NCBI GenBank assembly: GCA_038127535.1
Contig: JAYPHU010000003.1
Span: 62,001 to 126,000 of the forward strand
Direction of reading: 5' to 3'
DNA: 64,000 nucleotides
Origin: JAYPHU01 sp038127535
GTDB lineage: Bacteria > Pseudomonadota > Alphaproteobacteria > Rhodospirillales > UBA2165
Positions 8,150 to 16,092 of the stretch are shown piece after piece. Within the stretch, counting starts at the first letter, position 1, and each line of letters starts with the position of its first letter. Made by a program: the position numbers and the translations under genes. A model generated the notes under the pieces. That model ran no database searches and was not told the origin of the DNA. It saw nothing but the letters and a program-made list of their open reading frames with translations.

Positions 8150-9099
8150 GTTGTAGTTGACCTGGACCGAATAGGTCCCGGTATAGCCGCCGAGAACTTG
8201 GTTGCTGTTTAAATTCAGGGTTACACCCACATTAAACGTCTCGCCGCCAGAGCTGATCACACCGTCGGCATTGTGGGTCAAGCTCTCCAACGTCATAGTG
8301 GTTTTGGAGCCTGAATCGCAGCCGCTGGTGTAGTTCAATGTGCCAGCAGTAAGGGTGACCGAAAGGCCTCACCCGCCGTCCCCGAAACGGTAAAGAAACC
8401 ATGATTTACCGTGCCGCCTTGCAAACTGATCTTGGTGGAACTGGTCCGGTTTCCGCTGGTATCCACGGTTACCGTCCCATTACCGGTTTCGGAAAAGTTG
8501 CCGAACTACAATGTGGTGCTCTCACTAACGCCGATGGGCTGAATAACCGAGATTGAGGAGCCCACGCTGACAGTCACATCGTTCCCCAGATTGGCGGTAT
8601 AGTCGACGGTCACATCGAAGGAACCTGTCTGACTGGGCGCGCTGGTGCCACCAGGGACAGCGACTTGCCTGCCGATGAAGAGCGTAAAATTGCCCTTGCC
8701 CGGGATGGAACAGGGTAAACTGCAGTCATGTTCCATGGTAGACAAGTTGAGACTGCCGACCGACGACGGATCGGTAATGGAGATGGTGATTCCATCATTT
8801 TTGTCACCGGAGATCGCCAGTTCCGCCCGGTTGTGGGTGCCGCCCAGATCGGTGACGTTGGAAACGGTCTTGTTGCCCGCTACGGAATCGATGGTGACCG
8901 TGCCGGCCAAAGACGGGTCCGCCGCGATCGCGCCGAAATCCAGCCCGGAATTCACCGTAATGGAGAGCGGCATCAATCCGCCGCCGCCACCTTGGGCGCA
9001 CGCCGGTGTGGATATCGCCGCCAACGCCAAGATAGACGCCATCGTCAATAACAAACGGGACAGAACGAGTGGATTGAGTATTTTTTGTTTGTGCGACAC
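8150..9099 (-). pseudogene. Two-domain DUF4402 pilin-like protein, broken by a stop and a frameshift
   Basis: The gene starts at the ATG at 9099 with a signal peptide ending near STPACAQ, then a DUF4402-type beta domain (LDFGAIAADPSLAGTVTI, then AELAISGDKNDGITISI). The frame meets a TAG at 8506-8508, directly before FGNFSETGNGTVTVD, which begins a second copy of the same domain. That copy then needs a one-base frame change near 8360 to continue as VTLTAGTLNYTSGCDSG and finish as YSVQVNYN at about 8150. After that the frame runs on into antisense of the chaperone remnant, so the original stop is gone too. DUF4402 proteins are exported, pilin-like and often sit beside chaperone-usher genes. The first 197 codons alone could still give a secreted one-domain product. 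Confidence 0.65.
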
Positions 9100-9409
9100 G
9101 ATTTTCTAAACAGTTATTCCTGCAAAGTGAGTCCCACGAAGAGCTTTAGTGCCCCATTGAGGCGGAATTGGGGTTTAATTATAAGTATTTAATTGGTTTC
9201 GACCCGATCTGCTATTGGGTATTTACGAAGCAAGCCTCGGTAAAGGCGACCTTGCCGATCATCCCGAAATCGGACATCCGGCGGCCCGTATCCCGCTGTT
9301 GGCCGCGCCGTTCGGATTGGCGGCGGAAAAAATTGGTGCGCCGCTCTTTCGCGGCCGGCCACTCAAACAGAAAATCGCGCCGGTTACTGTAGACCGAACC
9401 AACATCCTT

Positions 9410-9613
9410 CTACCCATTCAGGTACGCCTGATCGAAATAGTCGCGCTCTGCCGCCTGTTCAAAGATGCCGTTGATCACGAACTTGGAGGTATGGGGGCAC
9501 ATGCCGCACACGTAAAAGGCTGCGTCACCGCGCAATTTTTCTTCAGCCCAATTGAACAATTCCTGAGCCGTTGTCTCTAGAACGAAATAGCGGCCAAATC
9601 TCTATTCCGACAT
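9410..9613 (-). pseudogene. Small CxxC protein gene with a stop at codon 4
   Basis: From an ATG at 9613, preceded by AAGGAAGA, the frame reads MSE, then TAG at 9602-9604, then 63 further coherent residues including AQELFNWAEEKLRGDAAFYV, CGMCPHTSKFV and ERDYFDQAYLNG, to a TAG at 9410-9412. The composition is that of a real protein, with a CGMC motif that could bind metal or be redox-active. I do not recognise the family. A Tyr-to-stop change at codon 4 would explain the interruption. A chance open frame remains possible. The rest of the 9100-9819 interval shows no gene that I can support. Confidence 0.4.
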
Positions 9614-9819
9614 TGTCTGTCTTCCTTATTTTTATTCTCTCGCATGGGAGCTGACTAAACTTTTGTTGTGGGAGAACCATAGCAGCCCTCTGTGTCGATT
9701 GTATGAACGGGATGTAAACAGGCGTTTCCAATCGCAAAAATTTCTCCGTTCGCCCAATTGATTGGCCGGGTCAAGTACGATACTAGAAGCTTCATAACAT
9801 CGTACTTTCGGGAAATTTC

Positions 9820-10245
9820 ATGGGCTCGGCGACAGCACCGATTCCAGCAAAAAGTTTGGACCATGTCTCACTGGCCGTGCCGGACCTGGCGGCGGCGCTG
9901 GACATGTACCAAACCCGTTTCGGCTGCGAGGTCACCGCGCCCAAAGACCTGCCGGAGCAAGGCATCCGCATGGCCTATGTGTTGCTCGGCAACGCCAAGA
10001 TCGAGTTGATGGAGCCTCTGGACGACGCCTCCACCATCGCCAAGTTTCTGGAGCGCAATCCGGCCGGCGGCATCCATCATTTCTGCCTGACCACGGACGA
10101 TGTGGACACGGCCGCCAAAGCCGGCGGCGACAACTACCGGGTTCTGGCGGACCCGAAGCCCGGCCACCACGGCCGGGATCTGTTTTTTATCCATCCCAAG
10201 GATTCCCTCGGCGCACTGATCGAGATCGAGGAAGCCGAGGACTAG
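9820..10245 (+). CDS. VOC-family protein, methylmalonyl-CoA epimerase-like
   Basis: A 141-residue vicinal-oxygen-chelate protein. The paired beta-alpha-beta-beta-beta motifs carry the expected metal ligands: His in LDHVSLAVPD, Glu in KIELMEPL, His in GGIHHFCL and Glu near the end in ALIEIEE. This matches methylmalonyl-CoA epimerase, which interconverts the (R) and (S) forms of methylmalonyl-CoA. It is the first gene of a tight five-gene operon (gaps of 27, 5, 14 and 33 bases), none of whose other members belong to the propionate pathway. It may therefore act on another 2-substituted acyl-CoA. The ribosome-binding site (GGGAA) is weak. Confidence 0.8.
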   Translation: MGSATAPIPAKSLDHVSLAVPDLAAALDMYQTRFGCEVTAPKDLPEQGIRMAYVLLGNAKIELMEPLDDASTIAKFLERNPAGGIHHFCLTTDDVDTAAKAGGDNYRVLADPKPGHHGRDLFFIHPKDSLGALIEIEEAED

Positions 10246-10272
10246 CCACGACAAATTGAAGGAGAGAAAGAC

Positions 10273-11139
10273 GTGATCGCTGAACGCAACTACAAGGAAA
10301 TCATTTTCGAGATCAAAGACGATGTGGCCTGGATCACCATCAACCGGGCGGACGTGATGAACGCCTTCCGGGAGCAAACCCTGGATGAGCTGATTGAGGC
10401 GGTCAAATCCACCCGCGAGGACGCGTCCATCGTCTGCGCCGTGATTACCGGCGCGGGCGACAAGGCTTTTTCGGCCGGCGGCGACTTTCACGCCATGATG
10501 AAGCTCAATCGGGCAAATGCCATGCACTGGAACGACCGGATGCTTGGACTTGCAATGGCGATCCGCGGCGTGCCGATCCCGGTCATCGCCATGGTGCACG
10601 GCTACTGCATGGGCGGCGGACACGAACTGGCGCTCTGGTGCGATCTGGTGATTTCCGCCGATGACGGGGTATTCGGCCAGACCGGCGCGAGAGTGGGCGC
10701 GTGCCCCACCGTTGGCGCGACCCAATACATCCCGCGCCTCATCGGCGACCGTAAGGCCAAGGAGATGATCTTCCTCTGCCGCACCTTCTCGGGTGAAGAA
10801 GCCGTTCAGGTCGGCCTGATCAACAAGGTGGTTCCCAAGGCCAAGCTGCGGGAGGAAACCGAGGCTTGGTGCCAGCAGATGAAAGGCTATTCCGGCCAGA
10901 CCCTGCGGGCCACCAAGAAGTCGTTGAACTTTGAATCCGACGAGCTTTATGCCTCCTGGCAGCAGGGCATGGAACTGCTGGCGGAGATTTGGGGGTCGGA
11001 AGAATCCCTCGAGGGCATGAACGCCTTCATGGAGAAGCGCAAACCCGACTTCCACCAGTTCCGGCTGCGTCGGAAGGAAATGGTCGATCAGTATCTGGAC
11101 GACCTCGCCAACGACCGCAACGAGCGGCCGAAGGGCTAA
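10273..11139 (+). CDS. MenB/BadI-like crotonase (enoyl-CoA hydratase superfamily)
   Basis: A 288-residue crotonase starting at a GTG with GGAGAG upstream. It follows the MenB/BadI branch closely: VHGYCMGGGHELALWCDL, then FGQTGARVGACPTVGA, then KEMIFLCRTFSGEEAVQVGL and the C-terminal MNAFMEKRKPDF. In MenB (1,4-dihydroxy-2-naphthoyl-CoA synthase) the loop after KVG carries an SFDGG aspartate; here it reads GACPTVG, so the menaquinone reaction is unlikely. BadI-type enzymes open a 2-ketocyclohexane-carboxyl-CoA ring hydrolytically by reverse Claisen chemistry. With a CoA-transferase and an SDR just downstream, a ring- or chain-cleaving role on a beta-keto-acyl-CoA is a reasonable inference, but not shown. 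Confidence 0.82.
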   Translation: MIAERNYKEIIFEIKDDVAWITINRADVMNAFREQTLDELIEAVKSTREDASIVCAVITGAGDKAFSAGGDFHAMMKLNRANAMHWNDRMLGLAMAIRGVPIPVIAMVHGYCMGGGHELALWCDLVISADDGVFGQTGARVGACPTVGATQYIPRLIGDRKAKEMIFLCRTFSGEEAVQVGLINKVVPKAKLREETEAWCQQMKGYSGQTLRATKKSLNFESDELYASWQQGMELLAEIWGSEESLEGMNAFMEKRKPDFHQFRLRRKEMVDQYLDDLANDRNERPKG

Positions 11140-11144
11140 GGCGA

Positions 11145-12350
11145 ATGACCGCCACCCCTACCCCCGGCGCATTAGACGGAGTCCGGGTCATCGATTTGAC
11201 CCGGATCCTTGCCGGCCCGTTCTGCACCATGAACCTAGGCGACATGGGCGCCGAGATCATCAAGGTGGAACAGCCGGGCCGGGGCGACGACACGCGGGTC
11301 TGGGGCCCGCCCTTTGCCGGCGACGTGGCCGCGTATTTCCTGGGCGTCAACCGCTCCAAGAAAAGCATCAATCTCAATCTCAAGTCGGAGAAAGGCCGGG
11401 ACATCCTCCGCGCGCTCCTCAAAGAAGCCGACGTCCTGATTGAGAACTTCAAGCCGGGCCAATTGGACGGCTGGGGGTTCACCAAAGAGTGGATGGAGGA
11501 AAACGCGCCGCAAGTGGTTCACTGCGCCATCACCGGTTACGGCGAGAAAGGACCCAAGGGCGGCTTTCCCGGCTATGATTTCCTGCTTCAGGCCGAGAGC
11601 GGCCTGATGAGCATCACCGGTGAAGCCGATGGCAGTCCATCCAAACTGGGCGTGGCCATCGTTGATGTGTGCACCGGCCAGTACGCGGCGATGACCATCC
11701 TGGCCGGCCTGCAGGCGCGGCACACCACGGGCAAGGGCCAGAAGATCGATCTGTGTCTGTTCAACACGTCGCTTTCCATGCTGGTCAACGTGGCGTCCAA
11801 CTATCTGATTGGCGGCTGGAAGCCGGGCCGCTATGGCAACGGCCATCCGAACATCGTGCCCTATGCCGACTATGTTTGTGGCGAAGGCTCTATCGCGCTG
11901 GCGGTCGGCAACGACACCCAATTCGCCAAGTTTGCCGAGCTGGTGGACCGTCCCGACTGGGCCGCGGACGAGCGCTTCCAAAAGAACGCCGGCCGTGTTG
12001 AAAACCGCGAAATTCTCGATTCAGAGATAGCGGAGTCATTGTCGAAGAAATCCGCCGACGACTGGATCGCGCTGTTCGAGAAAGAAGGCCTGCCCTGCAG
12101 CAAGATCAATTCGGTTGAGGAAGCCCTGGAAAGTCCGCAGGCCGCCGCCAATGATATGGTGATCGAGCTGGATCACCCCACCGCCGGCAAGGTGCGAACA
12201 TTGGGCGTACCCTACACATTCCACGGCACCCCTGCCGTGCCCCGTTCCGCCCCGCCGATGCAGGGCGCGGATACAGGCGATGTCTTAAAAGAAATCGTCG
12301 GCATGACCGACGATGAGATCACCGCGCTCAAAGACGACGGCGTGGTCTAG
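11145..12350 (+). CDS. CaiB/BaiF class III CoA-transferase
   Basis: A 401-residue family III acyl-CoA:carboxylate CoA-transferase. The start is the ATG at 11145 (MTATPTPGALDGVRVIDLTR), five bases after the crotonase stop. Family hallmarks are LAGPFCTMNLGDMGAEIIKV, FLGVNRSKKSINLNL and the catalytic aspartate of VAIVDVCTGQYA (about D174). The enzyme moves CoA between carboxylic acids without ATP and would activate the substrate of this operon. Length is normal for the family. The natural CoA donor and acceptor cannot be read from sequence. Confidence 0.9.
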   Translation: MTATPTPGALDGVRVIDLTRILAGPFCTMNLGDMGAEIIKVEQPGRGDDTRVWGPPFAGDVAAYFLGVNRSKKSINLNLKSEKGRDILRALLKEADVLIENFKPGQLDGWGFTKEWMEENAPQVVHCAITGYGEKGPKGGFPGYDFLLQAESGLMSITGEADGSPSKLGVAIVDVCTGQYAAMTILAGLQARHTTGKGQKIDLCLFNTSLSMLVNVASNYLIGGWKPGRYGNGHPNIVPYADYVCGEGSIALAVGNDTQFAKFAELVDRPDWAADERFQKNAGRVENREILDSEIAESLSKKSADDWIALFEKEGLPCSKINSVEEALESPQAAANDMVIELDHPTAGKVRTLGVPYTFHGTPAVPRSAPPMQGADTGDVLKEIVGMTDDEITALKDDGVV

Positions 12351-12364
12351 GAGAAGGAAGAAAC

Positions 12365-13117
12365 ATGTCGGACAAAGTCAAAGTTGCCATTGTCACCGGC
12401 GGCGGATCAGGAATTGGCCGCGCCTCGGCCCTGGCCCTACAGAACGCCGGTTACAACGTCGCTATCGCAGGACGGCGGGCCGACGCGCTTCAGGAAACTG
12501 TTGATATGGGAAGCGGACCGGAAATGCTGGCCATGCCGACGGATGTGTCGGACGAGAAACAAATCACCGCGCTGTTCAAGGCGACCATGGACAAGTTCGG
12601 CCGCTTGGATGTGCTGTTTAACAATGCCGGAGGCGGCGCACCCCGTATTCCGATGGAAGATTTGGATATCGCCGACTGGCGGCGGACGGTGGATGTCAAC
12701 CTGACCGCCTGCTTCATTTGCGCCCAGGAGGCCATCCGCATCATGAAAAACCAAGACCCGAAGGGCGGGCGGATCATCAATAACGGCTCCATCTCAGCGC
12801 ATTCGCCACGCCCCGACACGGTGGCCTACACCGCCACCAAGCACGCGATCACCGGGCTCACCAAGAGCATTTCCCTGGACTGCCGGAAACACAATATCGC
12901 CTGCAGCCAACTGGATATAGGTAATGCAGAAACCCCGCTCGCCGAACGCTTCAAGCAAGGCGTGCCGCAAGCCCATGGCGACATCATGGTTGAGCCGGTG
13001 TTCGACGTGACCCACGCCGGCAACGCCATTGTCCAGATGGCAGAGCTGCCGCTGGACACCAATGTTCAATTCATGACCCTCATGGCCACCACCATGCCTT
13101 ATATCGGCCGCGGCTAA
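12365..13117 (+). CDS. Short-chain dehydrogenase/reductase (SDR)
   Basis: A 250-residue classical SDR. The Rossmann glycine motif GGGSGIG is at residues 12-18, the NNAG motif follows FGRLDVLF, and the catalytic Ser and Tyr-x3-Lys are in NNGSISAHS and AYTATKHA. Position 37 onward reads AGRRAD, where basic residues usually favour NADP(H) over NAD(H). A GGAGAAGGAAG ribosome-binding site precedes the ATG. It is the fourth gene of the operon. An SDR beside a BadI-like crotonase recalls BadH, which oxidises 2-hydroxycyclohexane-carboxyl-CoA to the keto form, but SDR specificity is not predictable here. Confidence 0.9.
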   Translation: MSDKVKVAIVTGGGSGIGRASALALQNAGYNVAIAGRRADALQETVDMGSGPEMLAMPTDVSDEKQITALFKATMDKFGRLDVLFNNAGGGAPRIPMEDLDIADWRRTVDVNLTACFICAQEAIRIMKNQDPKGGRIINNGSISAHSPRPDTVAYTATKHAITGLTKSISLDCRKHNIACSQLDIGNAETPLAERFKQGVPQAHGDIMVEPVFDVTHAGNAIVQMAELPLDTNVQFMTLMATTMPYIGRG

Positions 13118-13150
13118 GCCGGGCCCCGTTTGACCAACAGGAGAGTAGAC

Positions 13151-14035
13151 GTGAACGATCAGATCAGAAATTGCATTGCCCCCGACCGCAACCCGCGCAA
13201 ACCCGACTACACGTTGCCTTCGGGCGCCATCGACACCCATGTACATGTGTTTTACGACAAGTATCCGTTGTCACCGGGCCGGGGCTATAACCCGCCGGAA
13301 TCAACCTTGGATGATCTGAAGCACCTGCATGCGACCCTGGGCGTTGATCGCGTGGTCTTCACCCAGCCCTCCATCTACGGCACCGACAATTCAGCTATCC
13401 TGGACGGCATGAACGCGCTGAACAGGGAGATGCCCGGCCGGGCCCGCGCCGTGGTCGCCATAACCATGGATTTCTCCGATGACGAGCTCGCCAAGATGAA
13501 CGAGATCGGTGTGCGCGGCGTGCGGTTAAATACCGACAACAAGGGCGGCATGCCGGTGGAGCTCAACGAACTCGACAGTCTCGCCGACAAGATCGCGCAG
13601 TTTGACTGGCACTTCGAGTGGCTGTTCCCCGGCAAGGACATTGTCGACCTGATGCCGGTCTTCAAGAAGACCAAAATCCCCATGTCCATCGGCCACTTCG
13701 CCTATCAGCCGGCCACCGCGGGCATCGACGCGCCGGGCTTCCAGGCGCTGTTGGAGCTGATCAAGGACGGTAACACTTGGATCAAAATTTCCGGAGCCAA
13801 CCGGGTGAGCGAGACCGACCTGCCGCCTTACAATGACGTGCTGCCGATGGCCCGCGCGCTGATCGATGCGGCGCCGGACCGGGTCATGTGGGGCACCGAC
13901 TGGCCGCACCCGAACAAGTACGAGGTCAATCCAAATGACGGCGACCTTGCGGACGCCTTTGCCGAATGGGTAGAAGACGACGCCATGCGCCAGAAGATCA
14001 TGACGGACACCCCGGCGGCGTTTTATAGATTCTAA
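13151..14035 (+). CDS. Amidohydrolase-2 family protein, LigI-like
   Basis: A 294-residue TIM-barrel hydrolase of the amidohydrolase superfamily. The start is taken as the GTG at 13151, because AGGAGAG lies six bases before it; an in-frame TTG at 13130 overlaps that site. The N-terminal metal motif reads GAIDTHVHVF and the C-terminal aspartate lies in MWGTDWPHPN. The pattern VFTQPSIYGTDNSAIL and the overall length resemble 2-pyrone-4,6-dicarboxylate hydrolase (LigI) and related lactonases. It closes the operon and may hydrolyse a lactone or ring-cleavage product made or used by the CoA-ester enzymes before it. Confidence 0.85.
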   Translation: MNDQIRNCIAPDRNPRKPDYTLPSGAIDTHVHVFYDKYPLSPGRGYNPPESTLDDLKHLHATLGVDRVVFTQPSIYGTDNSAILDGMNALNREMPGRARAVVAITMDFSDDELAKMNEIGVRGVRLNTDNKGGMPVELNELDSLADKIAQFDWHFEWLFPGKDIVDLMPVFKKTKIPMSIGHFAYQPATAGIDAPGFQALLELIKDGNTWIKISGANRVSETDLPPYNDVLPMARALIDAAPDRVMWGTDWPHPNKYEVNPNDGDLADAFAEWVEDDAMRQKIMTDTPAAFYRF

Positions 14036-14190
14036 CCCTCCATCCGGCCCTGCGGGCTAACTTCCCCCGCGAGGGGGGAAGGCAATCCCAAATGCAAGAT
14101 GGCAGCTCTACTGCCCTCTCCCTTCACGAGGGAGGGTGTAGAGTCCCGCGCTGCCGGACAACGCAGGTGGGGGCGACGCAATTAAACCGG
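14036..14190. repeat. Intergenic GC-rich repeat cluster
   Basis: The interval between the convergent operons holds CCATCCGGCCCTGCGGGC, a CCCCGCGAGGGGG palindrome and CCCTTCACGAGGGAGGG. Related pieces recur at 20638-20695 (CTCCGGCCCTGCGGGC), 18698-18722 and 22605-22690 (CCCCTCCCATCAAGGGAGGG). The hairpins could act as bidirectional transcription stops here, but lack a following T-run. Confidence 0.5.
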
Positions 14191-14197
14191 GGTGATC

Positions 14198-15205
14198 CTA
14201 TAACTCCCCGATCACCTTTTCCCCGAACAACTCGACCGTGCGGCGGAGTTCATCCAGGGCCTGATCGCCGAAAGCAAACCGGCAGAGGAAGTAGTTGATC
14301 CCCGCTTCCTCGTATTGCCGTTGGATTTCGTCGCGGACCCTTTCCGGCGTACCGGCGATGCCCTGCCCTGTCTCAACCATGCCGTCGAACGTCTCCGCAT
14401 AGTTGACGCCGATAGGCCCCTTGCCGTAGCGGTCCCACAAGGTGAAAAAGCTTTTCCGCCAAATCGGATAAGCCCGGCGTGCGGTTTTCAGCGCCGCCTC
14501 ATCCGTTTCAGCGATGACCATATAGCGGGTCATGCCCATCAAGGGCTCCGGATCACCATCCGCATGCGTCTCGCGCCACTTGCCGAAAAAGGCCTCGGCC
14601 ACCTCATTGGCAGCACCGACCGGCAAGTTAGTCACCACGTTCACATTGTTCTCCGCCGGCCACAGCGCGCTGGCCGGGTTGACCACCCCGCACCACATCG
14701 GCGGATGGGGCATCTGGACGGGCATGCAATTGATCGGCATGTCCTCGACCTGAAAGTACTCGCCCTTGAAATTGAGAACGCCGCCCTTCATCCCTTCGGT
14801 GATCAGCTCCAGCGCTTCCCGGTAGAGGGCCGGCGCTTGGTCGTAGTCCAAACCGTAATAGCCGTGCTCGATGGGCGAAATTCCTTTGCCGATGCCCATC
14901 TCCAGCCGGCCGCCGCTCATTTGATCCAGCATGCAAATTTCTTCCAGCAGCCGAATGGGATGATAAAGGGGCAGGCAATAGACCACCGGTCCGAAGCGTA
15001 GGCGGGATGTTCGCTGCGCCAGAGCGGAGAGAAACACGTTCGGCGACGGCGCCATGCCGAGCGGCGTCGCATGGTGTTCTGCCAAATGATAGGCGTAGAT
15101 GCCGACCTGCTCGTAAAGCTCCCCCAGCTTCAGCCGGGTCTCGTAAAACTCCCCTGGCGTGGCGGTTCCGCCATAATCCAGGTGATCAAAAACGCCGATT
15201 TTCAT
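14198..15205 (-). CDS. LLM-class flavin-dependent oxidoreductase
   Basis: A 335-residue bacterial-luciferase-like monooxygenase. Recognisable segments are AYHLAEHHATPLGMAPSPN near residue 45, RLRFGPVVYCLPLYHP, and GGRLEMGIGKGISPIEH, the canonical flavin/substrate face of the (beta/alpha)8 barrel. Such enzymes use reduced FMN supplied by a separate reductase to hydroxylate or cleave C-S, C-N or C-H bonds. A nitroreductase-family flavoprotein lies 23 bases upstream in the same operon and could be the FMN reductase or a co-acting enzyme. Two TauD oxygenases precede both. This grouping suggests oxidative desulfonation or related scavenging, as an inference from context. Confidence 0.88.
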   Translation of the reverse strand: MKIGVFDHLDYGGTATPGEFYETRLKLGELYEQVGIYAYHLAEHHATPLGMAPSPNVFLSALAQRTSRLRFGPVVYCLPLYHPIRLLEEICMLDQMSGGRLEMGIGKGISPIEHGYYGLDYDQAPALYREALELITEGMKGGVLNFKGEYFQVEDMPINCMPVQMPHPPMWCGVVNPASALWPAENNVNVVTNLPVGAANEVAEAFFGKWRETHADGDPEPLMGMTRYMVIAETDEAALKTARRAYPIWRKSFFTLWDRYGKGPIGVNYAETFDGMVETGQGIAGTPERVRDEIQRQYEEAGINYFLCRFAFGDQALDELRRTVELFGEKVIGEL

Positions 15206-15228
15206 CTAATTAACCCCCGACGCCCCCG

Positions 15229-16062
15229 CTAGCTCAGATCAAAGCCTTGTCGCTTCAGAAACGCGCCCATGGCCGATAGATCGCCGATCTTACACAGCCG
15301 GCGGGACACTTGTTCCGACCAGCCATAGAACTCCGGCGGCGGGTAGTCCTCCGTCTGCAGATAGTTTTCCGGCATGATCTGCCGGATCGCGTGGCGACGC
15401 TGATCATAGCCATCGATGTTCTCCTCGAAGTCCTCATCCCCATAGCCGTCCCGATGCACCACGGCCGCTGGCGGCAGGCGCAGGGTGACATCGCGCTGTT
15501 CATCCGGCCAGCCGGCGGTCAGCCCGCAAATGGGATACACCCCTTCCGGAATGTTCAACAGCTCGCACGTGGCGTTCATATCACGGCGCACCTGACTTAC
15601 GCCGCAGCAGCCCAGACCCTGCATCTCCGCTGCCAATACATATGTCTGCATCGCCAGCGCCGCATCCACTGCAGCGTTCATGAAACTATCCGCGTTATTC
15701 TGGGCATATGTCTTGCCACGGAGTTCGGTGATTCGTTTCGCCCGGCGAAGATCACCGCAGAAGATCAGCACCACCGGCGCCTTGGCCAAGAACGCCATGG
15801 CGGAAATTTCCGACAACCGGTCTTTGATTCTCTGATCCCGCACATCAATAATGGAATACTGCTGAAGATCTGATTTGGCCGAGGCCGATTGAGCGCAGGC
15901 CAGGAGCGTGGAGCGCAAACTCTCCGGCAAATCCCGGTTCAGATAGCGGCGGTAACTCTTCCGGCTAAGGATATCGGCAATGCCACCTTCTTCCTGCCAG
16001 TCCGGGTCTACGTCCGACGGCAGGCCGAAGCGCGCCGTGATGAGATCAGCGATATGCGCCAT
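15229..16062 (-). CDS. Nitroreductase-family flavoprotein
   Basis: A 277-residue FMN-binding nitroreductase. The N-terminal phosphate-binding signature is ILSRKSYRRYLNRDLP, followed by LRSTLLACAQSASAKSDLQ and the mid-chain AVDAALAMQTYVLAAEMQGL helix; the GLGCCG loop replaces the common GLGTCW form. The protein is longer than the 190-220 residue core because of a C-terminal extension of about 70 residues rich in charged and aromatic residues. AGGAGAG precedes the ATG. It sits between a TauD gene (30 bases upstream) and a luciferase-like gene (23 bases downstream), so it is probably co-transcribed with both. A role as flavin or quinone reductase is plausible. Confidence 0.85.
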   Translation of the reverse strand: MAHIADLITARFGLPSDVDPDWQEEGGIADILSRKSYRRYLNRDLPESLRSTLLACAQSASAKSDLQQYSIIDVRDQRIKDRLSEISAMAFLAKAPVVLIFCGDLRRAKRITELRGKTYAQNNADSFMNAAVDAALAMQTYVLAAEMQGLGCCGVSQVRRDMNATCELLNIPEGVYPICGLTAGWPDEQRDVTLRLPPAAVVHRDGYGDEDFEENIDGYDQRRHAIRQIMPENYLQTEDYPPPEFYGWSEQVSRRLCKIGDLSAMGAFLKRQGFDLS

Positions 16063-16092
16063 GGCGCTCTCCTACTCTGTAAATATGCCGGC

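Noticed and set aside
9130..9409. Open frames on both strands between the DUF4402 pseudogene and the small CxxC remnant
   Set aside because: No ribosome-binding site, no recognisable motif, and arginine-rich translations typical of GC-rich noncoding frames.
9868..11055. A 395-codon open frame on the minus strand over the VOC and crotonase genes
   Set aside because: The opposite strand encodes two clear enzyme families with ribosome-binding sites; the antisense frame is open only because the DNA is GC-rich.
10273..11139. Assignment of the crotonase as MenB of menaquinone synthesis
   Set aside because: The SFDGG loop aspartate is absent and no other men gene is nearby.
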